A stretch of 64,000 nt of DNA, taken from the NCBI GenBank assembly GCA_018608765.1, contig JABAYY010000086.1:1-64000 (forward strand), given 5' to 3'. The notes beneath the pieces were generated by a model. The model was not told where the DNA came from. It ran no database searches and saw nothing but the letters and a program-made list of their open reading frames with translations. The position numbers and the translations under genes were made by a program. This DNA is from Flavobacteriaceae bacterium. GTDB lineage: Bacteria; Bacteroidota; Bacteroidia; Flavobacteriales; Flavobacteriaceae. Below, in pieces: positions 61,097 through 64,000 of the stretch. Position 1 is the first letter of the stretch. Each line of letters starts with the position of its first letter.

Positions 61097-61104
61097 TAAA
61101 TTTG
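61097..61104 (+). promoter_or_regulatory. Promoter of the short T9SS gene (-7 box)
   Basis: TAAATTTG lies 22 bases before the start at 61126. A CTTTTTG lies 14 bases upstream, a little close for -33. Confidence 0.5.
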
Positions 61105-61125
61105 AAATAACCAATTTGACTTTTA

Positions 61126-61824
61126 ATGAAAACATTTTTATCTATTTTTTTTACAGGCACTCTTATAACCTTTGGTCAATCTTTGGTGGTCTCTGAAGGC
61201 AGTTCTATTAGTATTAACTCTAACAGTTCAGTGTCCGTTGATGGTTTGGTATTGGCACCCAGTCAAGCCTACACTTTTTCTGGACCAACTTCGTTGACAC
61301 GTTCTAGTGAGCCCATAGTTGTGGGCAACAACACAAGCATTAATAGAGTTTACGACTTGTCTTCTGAATTGTCTAACTTCACAGGAATAGTGACGTTTAG
61401 TTACCAAGACAGTGAGCTCAACAACATTCTTGAAGCCAATTTGGTATTAGAAGTGATGGACGCCAACGATGTTTGGACTAGTGTTGCGCCCAATGTAGAT
61501 GCATCAAACAACAATTTAACATATGATTTTACAGGCATTGTAGAAATTTCCAAAGTAACTGCTAGTGACGCCTCAAGCACACTAACCATTACATCCGAAA
61601 CTCTTAATAGTTTTGTTAGGGTCTATCCAAACCCTACAACAGAGAAACTTTTTATTGTCTCAAAAACTTCTCAAAAAGCGTCATTGTTTAATGTCGCTGG
61701 GCAAAAACTTTTAGAATCCAATGCAACGGAGCTGGATGTTACAGACCTACCCTCAGGCATTTATTTATTAAACTTACAAAACACTCAGAACCAAATTTCC
61801 ACTTTTAAAATAATAAAGAAATGA
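61126..61824 (+). CDS. Short T9SS-exported protein
   Basis: A 232-residue secreted protein: signal peptide to FGQS (about residue 18), a Ser/Asn/Val-rich beta domain, and a C-terminal type A T9SS sorting domain (VRVYPNPTTEKLFIVS to STFKIIKK). No enzyme motif is present. Its stop overlaps the start of the S74-domain gene (ATGATGA), so the two are translationally coupled and may form a unit at the cell surface. Confidence 0.82.
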   Translation: MKTFLSIFFTGTLITFGQSLVVSEGSSISINSNSSVSVDGLVLAPSQAYTFSGPTSLTRSSEPIVVGNNTSINRVYDLSSELSNFTGIVTFSYQDSELNNILEANLVLEVMDANDVWTSVAPNVDASNNNLTYDFTGIVEISKVTASDASSTLTITSETLNSFVRVYPNPTTEKLFIVSKTSQKASLFNVAGQKLLESNATELDVTDLPSGIYLLNLQNTQNQISTFKIIKK

Positions 61825-62972
61825 TGAAATCAAATACATTAATTACATCTATAGTTTTAATAGGAACATTTTTTTTCTGTTCAACTATTAATTCACAACA
61901 AACACTAGCAGAATGGTACCTTAACGATAATGGTTTAGGGGGTGTTCAATCGAGTCTTAGCTTTGCAACTGGATCACAATCACTAGCGACAGGTGCTAAT
62001 AATACTTCTTCAGGGATTCATTCTACTGCTCTGGGTACCGGTGTTCTAGCGTTTGGCGATGCATCCTTGGCTACAGGGAGTCTAACACTAGCAAGTGGTT
62101 ATGGGTCAACTGCTATGGGTATTCAGACGACAGCTGCTGGTTACGGATCAACTGCTATAGGGCATAAATCAATAGCATCAGGTCTTTATTCAACAGCCAT
62201 TGGATTTGGAGTTGATGAGGAGTATGACCCAACTCTGGGAGGGACGCCGTACTATAAAAATCAAACTTTAGGAAATTACTCTGTAGTTTTAGGTTCTCGT
62301 AACAAATCTGTTGGTATCAATTCTATATCTATTGGCAGGGATAACTTATCTGCAGGCGGCTCATCTTATGCCATTGGGGAAAATAATATAGCAACCGGTA
62401 ATTATTCTATGGCAATAGGGCTCTTTAGTGAAAGCCCATCAGTTCAAGGGTTTGCTTTTGGAAATAATGCTTATGCAGATGGTTTTAACACCGTAGCCAT
62501 TGGGTCTGCAAATACAATAGACGAAAATGCGGATAGCCAACAATGGAATGTTAACAACAGAGCTTTTGTGGTTGGTAATGGATATTACGATTCTGCTTTA
62601 GGGACAATCACAAGGTCAGATGCATTTACAATAAGGTTCAATGGAGATGCGACTCTTTCGGGTAATCTAGCAATAAATTCAGATGCAAGGTTAAAAGCCA
62701 ATATAATTTCATTGGGTAGTACACTTGCCAAACTTCTTCAAATAGATGGAAAAACCTATACTATGAAAAGAGATGACAATCAAAAACAACAGATTGGTGT
62801 ATTGGCTCAAGATATAGAAAAAGTATTTCCTGAACTTGTTTCTGAATCTAATGGAGTAAAATCAGTTAATTATCAGGGGCTTGTTCCTGTATTAATTAAT
62901 GCTATGAAAGAGCAGCAAAAAGAAATTGAGGAACTAAAGAATTTAGTAAAAGAAGTCTTAGAAAGTAAATAA
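61821..62972 (+). CDS. YadA-head-like protein with peptidase S74 chaperone domain
   Basis: A 383-residue protein with a signal peptide (about 1-25, ending INSQQ). Residues 45-235 hold many 14-residue YadA-type head repeats (S-x-A-x-G/A-x-G-x-x-S/T-x-A-x-G pattern, such as GSTAMGIQTTAAGYGSTAIG). The C-terminal part has the S74 intramolecular chaperone: the autocleavage Ser-Lys site in NSDARLKANI, then IGVLAQDIEKVFPELV and a coiled coil (EQQKEIEELKNLVKEV). Such domains direct trimerisation of fibre proteins and cut themselves off. It is a likely trimeric surface fibre coupled to the T9SS protein. Confidence 0.88.
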   Translation: MMKSNTLITSIVLIGTFFFCSTINSQQTLAEWYLNDNGLGGVQSSLSFATGSQSLATGANNTSSGIHSTALGTGVLAFGDASLATGSLTLASGYGSTAMGIQTTAAGYGSTAIGHKSIASGLYSTAIGFGVDEEYDPTLGGTPYYKNQTLGNYSVVLGSRNKSVGINSISIGRDNLSAGGSSYAIGENNIATGNYSMAIGLFSESPSVQGFAFGNNAYADGFNTVAIGSANTIDENADSQQWNVNNRAFVVGNGYYDSALGTITRSDAFTIRFNGDATLSGNLAINSDARLKANIISLGSTLAKLLQIDGKTYTMKRDDNQKQQIGVLAQDIEKVFPELVSESNGVKSVNYQGLVPVLINAMKEQQKEIEELKNLVKEVLESK

Positions 62973-63097
62973 GTTCACAACTCTTTAGACTTACTTTATT
63001 GTACACCCAATTGAGCTGTTTTCGAAACAGTGCATCAGTTTCATGAAAAATTTGGCCAAGTGAAATCAAGATAACTTAATCTTGTTTATCCTAAATT

Positions 63098-63913
63098 TTA
63101 GATTCTTACATATTCCTTTTGGATAAAGGATGTTGAGCCGTCGCTACTTGGTAAGTCATAACTAACCTCAAGCCTATTGGCTATGATTTGAAAATTAACA
63201 GTCAGTTGTAGGCTAGTATCAGTGTCATCTACTTCTCCATTACAAAAATTTATATCTCTAGTTTGATTAATTAGCACAAATGTTGATCCAGATTCATATG
63301 TGATATCCCATGTTTCCAAGCTGTATATACTGCATGAATTAAATCCACAAAATGAATTATCACTAAACTCATTAATGAGTAAAAGTGTAGGGGAAACAAC
63401 AATAGTAGATTTAAGTTGGCAATCATTTAAATATAAATCAGTGCCATCTTCTGATTCTGATATTAAGCGCCAAGTACCAACAAATTCATTAAAAGTATAA
63501 TCATTATCAGGTATTGTTTTTGTTCCTTTCCATGTGCCATAATCAGCAGGAGTGGAAGTATTATTTACAAATACTCCAGAAGCCTCATTTCCGTACATTA
63601 CCCCAGTAAAAATAGCGCCATCTGTTGTGGTTCCGGCTGTTAGTGACGCATCGCCATTGGGGGAAACAAATCCTGAATACGTATCTATTTCGTTGCTTTC
63701 CGAACTCACATAATCACCAATAAAGTTATTCTGATTTGTAATTGTCCCTAACCATGTTCCAGAATTTATACCGTCTTCATCAATTGTTTCGTCATAAACT
63801 CCAGACCATTCTCCAATAAATGGATTATCTATATTGGTGTCGTTGTCATCACTATCTCCTCCACTGCAAGCATAGAAAATGATTGTTAAGCTTAGTAATA
63901 ATAATTTTTTCAT
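63098..63913 (-). CDS. Lipoprotein with lipocalin-like C-terminus
   Basis: A 271-residue lipoprotein: signal peptide and lipobox ending FYACSG (Cys near residue 16), then an Asp/Asn-rich linker. The first domain (GEWSGVYDE, TWLGTITN, GNEASGVFVN, YGTWKGTKT) and the second (FVGTWRLISES, VRI end) look like two beta-sheet domains, the second resembling lipocalin-like lipoproteins. No binding function can be assigned. Single gene on its strand. Confidence 0.65.
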   Translation of the reverse strand: MKKLLLLSLTIIFYACSGGDSDDNDTNIDNPFIGEWSGVYDETIDEDGINSGTWLGTITNQNNFIGDYVSSESNEIDTYSGFVSPNGDASLTAGTTTDGAIFTGVMYGNEASGVFVNNTSTPADYGTWKGTKTIPDNDYTFNEFVGTWRLISESEDGTDLYLNDCQLKSTIVVSPTLLLINEFSDNSFCGFNSCSIYSLETWDITYESGSTFVLINQTRDINFCNGEVDDTDTSLQLTVNFQIIANRLEVSYDLPSSDGSTSFIQKEYVRI

Positions 63914-64000
63914 TAATTAATTTTTATTTAGTAATTGAATAAAGTTTTTTATATCAGATTAAACCAGTGTAGAAAATAAAGATATAACTAATAGTTTCAT
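63914..64000. other. Window end, no gene seen
   Basis: AT-rich sequence upstream of the lipoprotein gene. A 13-codon minus-strand frame from 64000 stops quickly and is not called. Confidence 0.5.

Noticed and set aside
63961-64000. Minus-strand short frame starting at the window edge with a signal-peptide-like start
   Set aside because: Stops after 13 codons; too short to support.
1-64000. Mobile elements, prophage, CRISPR, rRNA
   Set aside because: No transposase, integrase, phage structural gene, spaced direct-repeat array or rRNA sequence was seen; the S74/YadA-head protein alone does not indicate a phage because no tail genes adjoin it.

Overview
The window comes from the chromosome of a marine-type flavobacterium (Bacteroidota, Flavobacteriaceae). 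Evidence: AT-rich DNA; the Bacteroidota promoter form (TTTG-like -33 box, then TAnnTTTG as -7 box) ahead of at least 17 genes; no Shine-Dalgarno pattern; proteins with type IX secretion (T9SS) C-terminal sorting domains; a TonB-dependent receptor; lineage-typical families (DUF4301, DUF3127, DUF3098); and a mevalonate pathway. There are no insertion sequences, prophage genes, CRISPR arrays or rRNA genes. Apart from a small decayed locus near 38.3-39.4 kb it looks like ordinary, densely packed chromosome.

Layout. 0-5.5 kb: end of rpmA, a GNAT acetyltransferase, ahcY, then an overlapping set with a phosphopantetheinyl transferase, the nicotinamide riboside salvage pair pnuC and NadR-type kinase, and DUF4301. 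5.5-8.5 kb: a TPP riboswitch in front of a TonB-dependent receptor, then a Rieske-like lipoprotein. 8.5-23 kb: housekeeping genes: greA, HIT protein, sensor kinase, DUF3127, aat, two tandem polyphosphate kinases 2, tag, the ftsX-DUF3098-uppP-truB block, leuS, a SemiSWEET, a zinc peptidase, an Lrp regulator with a saccharopine dehydrogenase, and DUF423. 23-30 kb: pckA, ruvC, a DinB protein, hemW, a cyclase-family hydrolase and an MmcQ/YjbR protein. 29.5-35.2 kb: a complete trans-4-hydroxy-L-proline catabolic operon with a divergent AraC regulator, followed by a secreted M28 peptidase and an M20 dipeptidase.

38.2-39.4 kb holds tRNA-Leu(UAG) and a degenerate minus-strand locus: a truncated response-regulator receiver, a frameshifted reading frame that begins like a heme-NO-binding (H-NOX) protein, and a glycosyltransferase-like fragment. 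40.2-45.4 kb: a BaiN-type flavoprotein, mevalonate genes (mvaD, mevalonate kinase), a UbiA prenyltransferase and a pseudouridine-synthase homologue that has lost its catalytic aspartate. 45.4-57.6 kb: about 13 tightly packed minus-strand genes, which is the most distinctive system here. It is an arsenosugar biosynthesis cluster (peroxidase-like protein, radical SAM ArsS, rhodanese, TIGR04282 and TIGR04283 glycosyltransferases, purine nucleoside phosphorylase, ArsM, DUF547) that runs on into a flavin oxidoreductase, a NosR/NapH-like iron-sulfur membrane protein and three more glycosyltransferases. 58-64 kb: secreted or surface proteins: two T9SS proteins (one with a recent internal duplication), a short T9SS protein overlapping a YadA-head/peptidase-S74 protein, and a lipoprotein.

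Coordinates marked as trimmed were moved from the longest open frame to the start supported by family alignment from memory or by a promoter box inside the longer frame. All family assignments rest on motif recognition; no database search was run.
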